From assembly GCF_046250185.1 (NCBI RefSeq), contig NZ_CP176469.1: a stretch of DNA of 64,000 bases; one strand, 5' to 3'. Shown here one piece after another: positions 53,463 to 61,126 of this stretch (the stretch's first letter is position 1; every line of letters starts with the position of its first letter). The notes beneath the pieces were generated by a model that worked only from the letters and a program-made list of their open reading frames with translations, searched no databases and was not told where the DNA came from. The translations under genes were made by a program, and so were the position numbers. Source of the stretch: Litorimonas sp046250185 (GTDB taxonomy: Bacteria; Pseudomonadota; Alphaproteobacteria; Caulobacterales; Maricaulaceae).

Positions 53463-53921
53463 ATGAAAACAGCGAAACCAGACGAGCTAGCCGGATTGAT
53501 CGGCACGGAATTAGGGGTCAGCGATTGGATCACGATTGAACAAGACCGCGTCAATCAATTTGCCGATGTCACCGAAGATCACCAATTCATTCACGTCAAT
53601 CCAGAGATGGCGAAAATGACTCCTTTTGGCGGTCCGATTGCTCATGGATTTTTGACGTTATCTCTCCTCTCTAAATTTGCAGAAGGCGCTGGCCTGACGG
53701 TGGAAGGCGCGAAGATGGGCGTCAATTACGGCTTCGATAAAATGCGGTTTCTTGCCCCTGTAAAAGTCGGCAAAAAAGTCCGCGCGCGGTTTGTCCTCAA
53801 AGCTGTCGATGAAAAACGTCCTGGTCAATTTCTAATGACGCAAGAAGTCACAGTTGAAATTGACGGCGAAGACAAACCCGCTTTGGTCGCCGATTGGCTG
53901 GGCATGCAGTTCGTCGCCTAG
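53463..53921 (+). CDS. MaoC-family R-specific enoyl-CoA hydratase
   Basis: A 152-residue hot-dog-fold hydratase. The catalytic Asp/His pair is in TEDHQFIHVNPE, followed by FGGPIAHGFLTLSLLSKF. It hydrates trans-2-enoyl-CoA to R-3-hydroxyacyl-CoA, matching the SDR at 50203. GGGGAGAGTGAC immediately precedes the ATG. It is the last gene of the plus-strand operon. Confidence 0.94.
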   Translation: MKTAKPDELAGLIGTELGVSDWITIEQDRVNQFADVTEDHQFIHVNPEMAKMTPFGGPIAHGFLTLSLLSKFAEGAGLTVEGAKMGVNYGFDKMRFLAPVKVGKKVRARFVLKAVDEKRPGQFLMTQEVTVEIDGEDKPALVADWLGMQFVA

Positions 53922-53997
53922 CCTAACGCAACACCGCCCACGCGGCTTTGTCACCCGACTGCGCCGCGTAGGATGTGCCTTTATCTGAAATAATTAA

Positions 53998-54645
53998 TTA
54001 AATGGGCGGCCTAAATATCGGCGGCTTACGGTCTGTTGAAACAGTGAAAACAGACCGCTTTTCATATCTATCACGAGGGACCAAAGGCGGCCTTGCGCCC
54101 AAATCATCAGGGTGAATTTCAATCAAGGGCGCGCGCCAGATCCGTGTGACAGTTTGATATTTACGCCGCGGCTTAGCCGCTGTTTCGGGAAGGTCACCGC
54201 GGGCGCCTTTTTGAATGACAGCCAATCGAAACAGGCCGTAGCGATCTGTCTTAGGTTGATAAACGGCGCGAGCAGTGGATTTGGCAGCAGGTGATTGATT
54301 AGGGAAAGTTGCGGCAGGCAGACCATTGGCCACGCGAAACGCCGCGCTGACTTTCGCCTTATGTCGCCGATTGTGCCATGCCGCCATAGCGCATGCCCCG
54401 CCCAAATCAGACAAAATTTCCGCCCGAAAGCCCGCGTCCTGCGATAGCCGTTCTCGCGCGGCGTGGGCCTGTATCTTGGCGCTCTCACGCAGATTGCGCC
54501 GCAAGCCGCGCCCCATTTTTACAGATAATCGCAAGACAGCCGCCGCATCTGGCAAAGCCGCCATGATCAACACGGAATAGCGCAGCAGCAGCACATTTAT
54601 CGCTGCACTCACAATAGCTAATCTCTGTTCCGTCGCTTGGGTCAC
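53998..54645 (-). CDS. Hypothetical protein, Arg/Ala-rich
   Basis: A 215-residue open frame on the minus strand with coding-like codon use but no recognised domain. The N-terminal ~100 residues look helical and basic (GRGLRRNLRESAKIQAHAARERL), and the C-terminal half is Pro/Arg-rich. GTG 54645 has no clear ribosome site; internal ATG starts are possible. It fills the gap between the plus-strand operon and the next acyl-CoA dehydrogenase. Could be a lineage-specific DNA- or nucleic-acid-associated protein; no function is claimed. Confidence 0.55.
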   Translation of the reverse strand: MTQATEQRLAIVSAAINVLLLRYSVLIMAALPDAAAVLRLSVKMGRGLRRNLRESAKIQAHAARERLSQDAGFRAEILSDLGGACAMAAWHNRRHKAKVSAAFRVANGLPAATFPNQSPAAKSTARAVYQPKTDRYGLFRLAVIQKGARGDLPETAAKPRRKYQTVTRIWRAPLIEIHPDDLGARPPLVPRDRYEKRSVFTVSTDRKPPIFRPPI

Positions 54646-54684
54646 ACCGTGACTGTGTCGGCAAAAAGGAAACCGTGGATATAT

Positions 54685-55845
54685 TTATTTCTTATGCCCA
54701 GGCGCTGTGCCGAGCATTTTGCAGATTACGCCGAGCATAACTTCGTCTGCGCCGCCGCCAATGGAGGCGAGGCGGCCGTCACGGAAGCGGCGGGCAATCG
54801 GGGTTTCGTCCATATATCCCATGCCGCCCCAATATTGGAGGCAGCTATCAGTCACTTCGCGGAGGAGGCGGCCTGACTTAACTTTTAGCATGGATACGAG
54901 TTTGCTAATATTCTCGCCTTCCGCATATTGCTTTACACATTTTTCGACCAGCGCGCGGTACATCTCGACCTCGATTTGTAGCTCCGCGAGGCGGTAATGC
55001 ACGACTTGATTGTCCAGCACGGACTTGCCAAACACCTGCCGCTGGCGTGCATATTCAATGGTTTCATCGATGCAGGCTTGTAGACCGGGCAGGGTGGAAA
55101 CAGCCGCCCAGAGGCGCTCTTCCTCGAATTGCTGCATTTGGTAAACGAAGCCCGCGCCTTCTTGGCCGATCAGATTGCGCTTGGGAACACGAACATCCTC
55201 GAAGAAAATCTGCCCCGTATCAGAACTGTGATTGCCAATTTTTTCGAGCTTCTTGGCTTTGATCACGCCCTTTGTGTCCATAGGGACAACTATGAGGCTT
55301 TTGTTCTGGTGCTTCGGCCCGTCGCCCGTATTGGCGAGCATGACCATAAAATCGGCTTGAAGGGAGTTGGTGATCCACATTTTGCCGCCATTGATGACGT
55401 AATCATCGCCGTCGGATTTGGCGGTCGTTTTGATGTTCGCCACGTCTGATCCTGCGGAGGGTTCGGACACGCCAATACACGCTACCATATCGCCCGCAAT
55501 CGCAGGCGCGAGAAATTCGCGGCGTAGCGCGTCACTGCCGTATTTCGCAAGCGCTGGCGTGGCCATATCCGTTTGCACGCCAATCGCCATCGGGATCGCC
55601 GCGCAATTAATGCGCCCAAGGCCTTCGACGGCCGCGACATTATAGGAATAATCCAGACCCATACCGCCAAATTCTTCAGGCTTTTGAATACCGAGAAGCC
55701 CTGCATTGCCGAGTTTTTTAAAGACTTCATGGGCAGGGAAAATCCGCTCGCGCTCCCACTGATCGACGTAGGGATTGATGTGCTGTTCCACGACCTTGTG
55801 CATCGTCTCGCGGATCGCGCGATGCTCGTCTGTGTAAATATCCAT
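54685..55845 (-). CDS. Acyl-CoA dehydrogenase (AtuD/isovaleryl-CoA dehydrogenase-like)
   Basis: A 386-residue acyl-CoA dehydrogenase with PEEFGGMGLDYSYNVAAVE, CIGVSEPSAGSDVANIKT, GGKMWITNSLQADFMVMLANTG and the C-terminal GRLASIGGGADEVMLGVI. The 'SIGGGADEVML' ending resembles citronellyl-CoA dehydrogenase AtuD and related branched-chain enzymes as I remember them. If so it would supply the dehydrogenation before the carboxylase at 42-47 kb. GGGAGAGA precedes the ATG. Confidence 0.93.
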   Translation of the reverse strand: MDIYTDEHRAIRETMHKVVEQHINPYVDQWERERIFPAHEVFKKLGNAGLLGIQKPEEFGGMGLDYSYNVAAVEGLGRINCAAIPMAIGVQTDMATPALAKYGSDALRREFLAPAIAGDMVACIGVSEPSAGSDVANIKTTAKSDGDDYVINGGKMWITNSLQADFMVMLANTGDGPKHQNKSLIVVPMDTKGVIKAKKLEKIGNHSSDTGQIFFEDVRVPKRNLIGQEGAGFVYQMQQFEEERLWAAVSTLPGLQACIDETIEYARQRQVFGKSVLDNQVVHYRLAELQIEVEMYRALVEKCVKQYAEGENISKLVSMLKVKSGRLLREVTDSCLQYWGGMGYMDETPIARRFRDGRLASIGGGADEVMLGVICKMLGTAPGHKK

Positions 55846-55948
55846 AGATCTCTCCCGTTATTTTTTTGCGATAGTGCGACCCGTCAACGCAAATGTAAAT
55901 GCGACGAAAGTGAAATTCGCCTATGCGAGATGCGGTATTATGAGGGCG

Positions 55949-56752
55949 CTATTTCGTAGATTTAAAGGGGAGTGTCAGGCTCCAGATCAAGTGGTTAGGA
56001 TCGTCTGTTTGTGCCTCGCTCAAGCCGATCACCATACCGTCATGCCCGCCCTCTGGCTGCGCTGTGTAAGAGCCAAAGAGGTGATCCCAAATTGACAGGC
56101 AGAAGCCGAAGTTTTGATTGGACTCGCGCATTTGGATGGAGTGGTGGACGCGGTGAAAATCTGGCGTCACGATCAGCTTTCGCATCACCTGGTCGAGCCA
56201 GGCGGGCAAGCGGATATTGGCGTGATTAAACAAGGCGCTCGCATTGAGGATGATCTCAAACAGGATAACCGCCGCGACTGCGGGCCCTAAAATCAACACA
56301 CAGATTATCTTGTAAGCCATTGAAAAGACTATTTCTACCGGATGAAACCTGACGCCAGACGATACGTCTAAATCACGGTCTGCATGGTGGACTTTGTGAA
56401 AGCGCCAGAAGAATGGGACTGCGTGAAACAGGCGGTGTTGCCAATAGATCAGCATATCCAGCACAATCACGGCCAGCGCGATTTCCAGCCAAATGGGCAG
56501 CGCTAAATAATTAAATAAACCCCAGCCTTGTGTCGACGCAAAGGCGGCTACGCCCACCGCGACGACTGGAAATAGAACGCGCAAGACGAGCGTATCTATT
56601 CCGACCAGAGCGAGGTTGGACAGCCAACGCGGCCCGCGCTTTTGGCTCCGCACTTTGCGCGGCCATGCTGCCTCTAATACCGCGAAGACAATCAGTGCAG
56701 CGGCGAAGACGCTCAGGCGGATAAGGCCTTCATGGGTAAGGAGTATTTCCAT
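55949..56752 (-). CDS. Sterol desaturase / fatty-acid hydroxylase superfamily protein
   Basis: A 267-residue membrane diiron enzyme family member. The His clusters HRLFH, HKVHH, and HRVHH are all present, between four hydrophobic segments. Such proteins hydroxylate or desaturate lipids, sterols or carotenoids, or cleave alkylglycerol. It follows the acyl-CoA dehydrogenase after 103 bases in the opposite sense of transcription order (it lies upstream of it on the minus strand), so may share its message. Confidence 0.92.
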   Translation of the reverse strand: MEILLTHEGLIRLSVFAAALIVFAVLEAAWPRKVRSQKRGPRWLSNLALVGIDTLVLRVLFPVVAVGVAAFASTQGWGLFNYLALPIWLEIALAVIVLDMLIYWQHRLFHAVPFFWRFHKVHHADRDLDVSSGVRFHPVEIVFSMAYKIICVLILGPAVAAVILFEIILNASALFNHANIRLPAWLDQVMRKLIVTPDFHRVHHSIQMRESNQNFGFCLSIWDHLFGSYTAQPEGGHDGMVIGLSEAQTDDPNHLIWSLTLPFKSTK

Positions 56753-56830
56753 TAGCTTTAGGTGGCACTGATGATGACGGATTTCAATGCGGCAGATGAC
56801 ACGGCTGCGTGATCGGACTAGGCTGGCCCC

Positions 56831-57418
56831 ATGAACTTAGCGATCATTATTTTAGCCGCAGGTGCGTCGCAGCGGTTTGGCGAGAGCAACAAATTGCTCG
56901 CGCTTGTCGCGGGACGCCCGATGATAGAACATGTTATAGTGGCAACGAAGGACGTGCCAGCTGCTTACCGTTTTGCCGTTACGGGCGAGGCGGACGCAAA
57001 ATTGCTTGATCTCCTAACTCGCTATGACGTGACCGCTATTCCCAATCCTAATGTGCGCCAAGGGCAGGGCAGTTCGATTGCGGCGGGGGCGCAGGCTGCG
57101 CTTCATAGCGGCGCAGAGGCGGCACTGATCGTGCTAGGGGACATGCCGTTTGTGACGGGCAAATATTTGCGAATGATATGCGAGACCTTGCAGGATAATG
57201 AGGCAGTTGTGTCAGAATTTGCAGGTCGTCACATGCCGCCTATGCTATTTGGCAAAGCAGCTTTGCATAGGCTCGCAAACTTATCACCAGAAGGGAGCGG
57301 GAAAGACGTGCTGCGTTCGCCGTATAAAGCGTTGCCTTTACCAACTGACATGGCCCGCGATATTGATACCCGCGAGACTTTGGCCAAATACAAATCTAGC
57401 TTAGGCGATTCTAGCTAA
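56831..57418 (+). CDS. MobA-like nucleotidyltransferase (molybdenum cofactor cytidylyl/guanylyltransferase type)
   Basis: A 195-residue NTP transferase. The nucleotide-binding start LAAGASQRFGESNKLL, the metal-binding VLGDMPFV and the central VRQGQGSSIAAGAQ fit the MobA/MocA family that attaches CMP or GMP to molybdopterin for molybdoenzymes. No molybdoenzyme gene lies in this window. Codon use is like its neighbours. Confidence 0.9.
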   Translation: MNLAIIILAAGASQRFGESNKLLALVAGRPMIEHVIVATKDVPAAYRFAVTGEADAKLLDLLTRYDVTAIPNPNVRQGQGSSIAAGAQAALHSGAEAALIVLGDMPFVTGKYLRMICETLQDNEAVVSEFAGRHMPPMLFGKAALHRLANLSPEGSGKDVLRSPYKALPLPTDMARDIDTRETLAKYKSSLGDSS

Positions 57419-57726
57419 GGCTATGGTAGAGTCAGGGATTGAGACAAAAATTTGATAGATCACGAGGCGAGAGTCTGCTACCCACAACATATGTTAAATG
57501 CTTTGAAACAATATATCGTGGCAGCGATCGTCTTCTTACTCGCGATTTTGCTGGGTCTGTAGACGGGTCTGAACACCCTTATTCATTACGCCTGACCGCA
57601 AAGGGCTAGTGCGGTTCGTCGGTATGACGACCGCCACATGCGCGTCATTTAATTCTCCTTGCTCCCCTCCTGTCTGGCTTATAGTGTAGTTAAAGATAAT
57701 CCTCGTGTCAGATGGCGGACGTTCAC
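57419..57726. promoter_or_regulatory. 308-base region upstream of the LacI regulator
   Basis: No confident gene. It holds a possible 23-codon membrane peptide at 57491-57562, the inverted repeat ACCGCA/TGCGGT (57595-57600 and 57610-57615) with a 9-base loop, and a second imperfect inverted repeat at 57611-57634. The 14-bp zwf operator sequence does not occur here, so autoregulation through that site is not visible. Confidence 0.6.
57491..57562 (+). CDS. Possible 23-residue hydrophobic peptide
   Basis: ATG 57491 to TAG 57562 encodes MLNALKQ followed by a continuous hydrophobic stretch IVAAIVFLLAILLGL, a single membrane-helix size. There is no clear ribosome site. It is too short for a statistical case, so it may be chance. 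Confidence 0.3.
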   Translation: MLNALKQYIVAAIVFLLAILLGL

Positions 57727-58743
57727 ATGAAAGCGACAATCACCGATGTAGCCCAAAAGGCTGGCGTCTCGATGAAGACTGTGTCGCGTGTTTTAAATAA
57801 AGAGCCTAATGTTGCCGAGAAAACGCGGGAACGCGTGATGGCAGTGGCGTCGGAATTGCGTTATTCCCCCAATCTTGCGGCCCGCGGGCTGGCCAGTTCG
57901 AAATCCTATTTGATCGCGCTGATTTACGATAATCCCAATGCGTATTACATTACGGAATTGCAGCGCGGCGCGATTAGCGCGTGTCGCAAACGCGGTTACC
58001 ATGTTGTATTGGAACCCACAAAAATTCGCGAATTGTCCTCGCCTGAAGAGGTTAAATCTGCGTCTGAGATGATCTTTGAACGTCTGCACGTCGATGGTGT
58101 GATATTGGCGCCGCCACTCTCGGACTCCCAAGAATTGATCGATGTGGTGCGCGCGCGAAACCTGCCCTATGTGCTGGTCGCGCCAAGCGAAACCTCTCCC
58201 GATGTCCCGAGCGTCAAAATGGATGACTTCGCCGCCGCCTATGAACTCACGCAAAACCTGATCGCGCAGGGCCATCAGCGGATTGGCTTTATCAAAGGTC
58301 ATTACCAGCACAGCTCGGCTGATCTCCGGCTTGAGGGGTTTTGCCATGCGATCAAGGAGGCGGGTTTGTCCAAAGAGCCTGGCCTGATCAAAGACGGTGA
58401 CTATTCATTTAGGTCGGGCGTGGTCGCGGCAGAGGCCTTGTTGGAGGCTGATAACCCCCCGACCGCTATCTTTGCCTGTAATGACGATATGGCGGCGGGC
58501 GTAATCCACGTCGCAGCGCGCTTGGGACTCAGCGTGCCTGACGGGCTCTCTGTGTGTGGATTTGACGACACCCCGCTTGCGACAATAATGTGGCCGCAAC
58601 TGACGACTGTTGCGCAACCGATTTACGAAATGGGCTACGGTGCAGCCGATATGTTGCTGAGGCAAGATACGGAGACAGGGGACGACCACGTGCAAACTTT
58701 CGATTTTACGATCAAAAAACGCGGTTCAACGGCGCGAGCATAA
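57727..58743 (+). CDS. LacI-family transcriptional regulator
   Basis: A 338-residue repressor. The N-terminal helix-turn-helix ITDVAQKAGVSMKTVSRVLN and hinge PNLAARGLASSKS are followed by a periplasmic-binding-protein-like sensor domain with IFACNDDMAAG and SVCGFDD. ATG 57727 is the family-like start; ATG 57712 would add five residues and lacks a ribosome site. It lies directly upstream of the Entner-Doudoroff operon, whose leader holds a LacI-type palindrome, so it very likely controls sugar catabolism. The effector (sugar or phosphosugar) is unknown. Confidence 0.95.
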   Translation: MKATITDVAQKAGVSMKTVSRVLNKEPNVAEKTRERVMAVASELRYSPNLAARGLASSKSYLIALIYDNPNAYYITELQRGAISACRKRGYHVVLEPTKIRELSSPEEVKSASEMIFERLHVDGVILAPPLSDSQELIDVVRARNLPYVLVAPSETSPDVPSVKMDDFAAAYELTQNLIAQGHQRIGFIKGHYQHSSADLRLEGFCHAIKEAGLSKEPGLIKDGDYSFRSGVVAAEALLEADNPPTAIFACNDDMAAGVIHVAARLGLSVPDGLSVCGFDDTPLATIMWPQLTTVAQPIYEMGYGAADMLLRQDTETGDDHVQTFDFTIKKRGSTARA

Positions 58744-58767
58744 GTAGCATAGGGTAATCGTTTAGAA

Positions 58768-58796
58768 TTGACAGCGCTGTCATAAACGCATAGTTT
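58768..58796 (+). promoter_or_regulatory. Probable zwf promoter with overlapping LacI-type operator
   Basis: TGACAGCGCTGTCA at 58769-58782 is a perfect 14-bp palindrome with the central CG typical of LacI-family operators. It contains a perfect -35 TTGACA (58768-58773). A weak -10, TAGTTT, follows at 58791-58796 after 17 bases. A bound repressor would block polymerase directly. A second palindrome, GGGATATCCC, lies at 58809-58818. Confidence 0.82.
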
Positions 58797-58867
58797 ATAC
58801 TCAAAAACGGGATATCCCATTCACGCTAACGCGCACTTATCGCGCAAAAGATTGATATATTCAGATC

Positions 58868-60400
58868 ATGGCAGACACTCAAAACCCACATGCAATCCCT
58901 CACGTAGACGGTGACGATACGGCATCGGCCTTCGTTCCTGTCGCCCCGTTTGAGATTGTCGTATTTGGCGGGACAGGTGATCTGGCACGCCGCAAATTGC
59001 TACCCGCGCTCTATCACCGCTTTTGTGATAACCAAATACCCGCCAATTCGCGTATCGTCGCGGTTTCCCGCAGCGAGCATAGTCGGGAAGACTATCTCGA
59101 CCTGATTAAATCAAATTATCTGGATTTTGAACAAGACGAAAACTTCTCTGAAAAACGCTGGGCGAAGTTTTGTGAACTCGTCGACTATGCAGGAATTGAC
59201 GTTATCGACGGTGATAATTGGGACGATCTGCGCGGCAAGCTTGATCCTGATGAAAAGCTGATCCGCGTCTTCTACCTCGCTATGCCGCCACGCTTATTCG
59301 GTGAAATCTGTGCCAAACTCAAGACGGCTGGCCTAGCGCATAAAGGCTCCCGCGTTGTCTTGGAAAAACCGATCGGGACAGACTTCGACTCGGCACATGA
59401 AATCAATGAGGCCGTGGGTCAGGTATTTGACGAAGAACGGATTTATCGGATTGACCATTATCTCGGCAAAGAGACTGTGCAGAACCTGCTCGTGCTGCGC
59501 TTCGGCAATGTGTTGCTCGAACCGCTCTGGTCGTCTTCCGCGATTGAACATATTGAAATTACGGTGGCGGAGTCCATCGGCGTTGGCGGGCGGGGGAGCT
59601 ATTATGACGGCTCTGGCGCGCTCCGCGATATGGTGCAAAATCACTTGCTGCAGCTGCTCTGCCTCTCGACCATGGAGATGCCAGCCTCAATCAACGCGGA
59701 TGACCTGCGCACGGAGAAAATCAAAGTGCTGCGCGCGCTGGAACCTGTAACACCTGACAGCGTCGAAAAAGTCACGGTGCGCGGCCAATATGTCAAAGGC
59801 ATGTCAGAAGACGGTCAGCCTATGGACGACTACCTGTCGGACGTTGGCGTGACGTCTAGCCAGGCCGAAACCTATGTTGCCATTCAAGCGCAGATCAAAA
59901 ACTGGCGCTGGGCGGGGGTGCCGATTTATCTGCGTACAGGCAAGCGTATGTCGTCGCGGCGGTCTGAAATTGTGATCCAGTTTAAACCCGTGCCACATTC
60001 GATCTTTGGCAAAGGCACACCGATCAATCCGAACAAAATGGTCATTCGTCTGCAGCCTGATGAGGCGGTGAAGCTATGGCTCGAAATTAAAGAACCGGGC
60101 GCGGGGGGATTGCGCCTAAAAACGCTGCCGCTGAACTTGTCCTATGCCGATAACTTTACCGTGCGCTATCCTGACGCTTACGAGCGTTTATTGATGGACG
60201 TAGTGCGCGGCAATCTCTCACTCTTTATGCGTCGCGATGAAGTCGAGGCTGCGTGGCGCTGGGTCGACGGGATTATCGATGCGTGGGCGTCGGTCGAACA
60301 GCCCGTCCAATATTACCCTGCAGGCTCTGAGGGTCCAAAGGCGGCGAGTGATATGCTGGCCAAGAACGGCGATAAATGGGCGGACATTTCGCCGCTATGA
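58868..60400 (+). CDS. zwf: Glucose-6-phosphate 1-dehydrogenase
   Basis: Oxidises glucose-6-phosphate to 6-phosphogluconolactone, giving NADPH; entry to the Entner-Doudoroff path. The 510-residue protein has the cofactor fold FGGTGDLARRKLLPALY, the catalytic RIDHYLGKE, EKPIGTD and the C-terminal substrate domain. The stop overlaps the pgl start by four bases (ATGA). Confidence 0.98.
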   Translation: MADTQNPHAIPHVDGDDTASAFVPVAPFEIVVFGGTGDLARRKLLPALYHRFCDNQIPANSRIVAVSRSEHSREDYLDLIKSNYLDFEQDENFSEKRWAKFCELVDYAGIDVIDGDNWDDLRGKLDPDEKLIRVFYLAMPPRLFGEICAKLKTAGLAHKGSRVVLEKPIGTDFDSAHEINEAVGQVFDEERIYRIDHYLGKETVQNLLVLRFGNVLLEPLWSSSAIEHIEITVAESIGVGGRGSYYDGSGALRDMVQNHLLQLLCLSTMEMPASINADDLRTEKIKVLRALEPVTPDSVEKVTVRGQYVKGMSEDGQPMDDYLSDVGVTSSQAETYVAIQAQIKNWRWAGVPIYLRTGKRMSSRRSEIVIQFKPVPHSIFGKGTPINPNKMVIRLQPDEAVKLWLEIKEPGAGGLRLKTLPLNLSYADNFTVRYPDAYERLLMDVVRGNLSLFMRRDEVEAAWRWVDGIIDAWASVEQPVQYYPAGSEGPKAASDMLAKNGDKWADISPL

Positions 60401-61116
60401 GCCAGTCATCTAATCTCCCCCAAGAGCAGTATTTCACCGCTGGCAGCGCGCTGACATCTGCTGCGGTCATATGGCTACGCACGCGGATAGAAACCGCGAT
60501 TTCCAAATTTGGCACGGCCAATATCTTCCTCTCTGGCGGCAATAGCCCAAAGCCTATCTACGAGGCTTTGTCGTGCATCGAACTGCCTTGGAAAGCTGTG
60601 ACCATCAGTCTTGTTGATGACCGTTGGGTGGACGAGAGCAGCGCAGGATCAAATACAGCGATGATCAAAACCATCATGCTGCAAAACGCGGCGAGCGACG
60701 CGCAATTTTTGCCAGTTTATGATGGATCAGAGACAGCTGCGCAGGGTGTTGAGGCGGTGGAGCCGACTATGCCAGACCGCATCGATATTTGCGTGATGGG
60801 CATGGGCATGGATGGCCACACAGCCTCTTGGTTTCCAGACTCGCGCGGCCTGGCAGACGCGATGGATCTTAGGAACACAGCCAAACTCTGCGCGATCAAT
60901 GCCACGGGTTGCCCCGTCGCGGGCGACTACCCTGAACGCATCACGCTGACGCGTAGCGCTGTGTTAGCCGCGCGGCACATCCTGCTTATGCTGCCCAACG
61001 CGGATAAGACGCGCGTGTTTGAGGCGGCCAAAACCAAAGACCTGATGGACGCACCCGTTGCTGGGCTGCTACAGGCAGGGGACGCACTGACCGTCTTCGC
61101 CATGGACTCGAATTAA
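60397..61116 (+). CDS. pgl: 6-phosphogluconolactonase
   Basis: Hydrolyses 6-phosphogluconolactone to 6-phosphogluconate. The 239-residue protein shows LSGGNSPKPIYEAL, VDDRWVDESSAGSN and GMGMDGHTASWFPDS, the DevB/Pgl family blocks. ATG 60397 overlaps the zwf stop; an earlier in-frame start would lie inside zwf. It sits between zwf and edd as expected. Confidence 0.97.
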   Translation: MSQSSNLPQEQYFTAGSALTSAAVIWLRTRIETAISKFGTANIFLSGGNSPKPIYEALSCIELPWKAVTISLVDDRWVDESSAGSNTAMIKTIMLQNAASDAQFLPVYDGSETAAQGVEAVEPTMPDRIDICVMGMGMDGHTASWFPDSRGLADAMDLRNTAKLCAINATGCPVAGDYPERITLTRSAVLAARHILLMLPNADKTRVFEAAKTKDLMDAPVAGLLQAGDALTVFAMDSN

Positions 61117-61126
61117 AGGATTTCCG

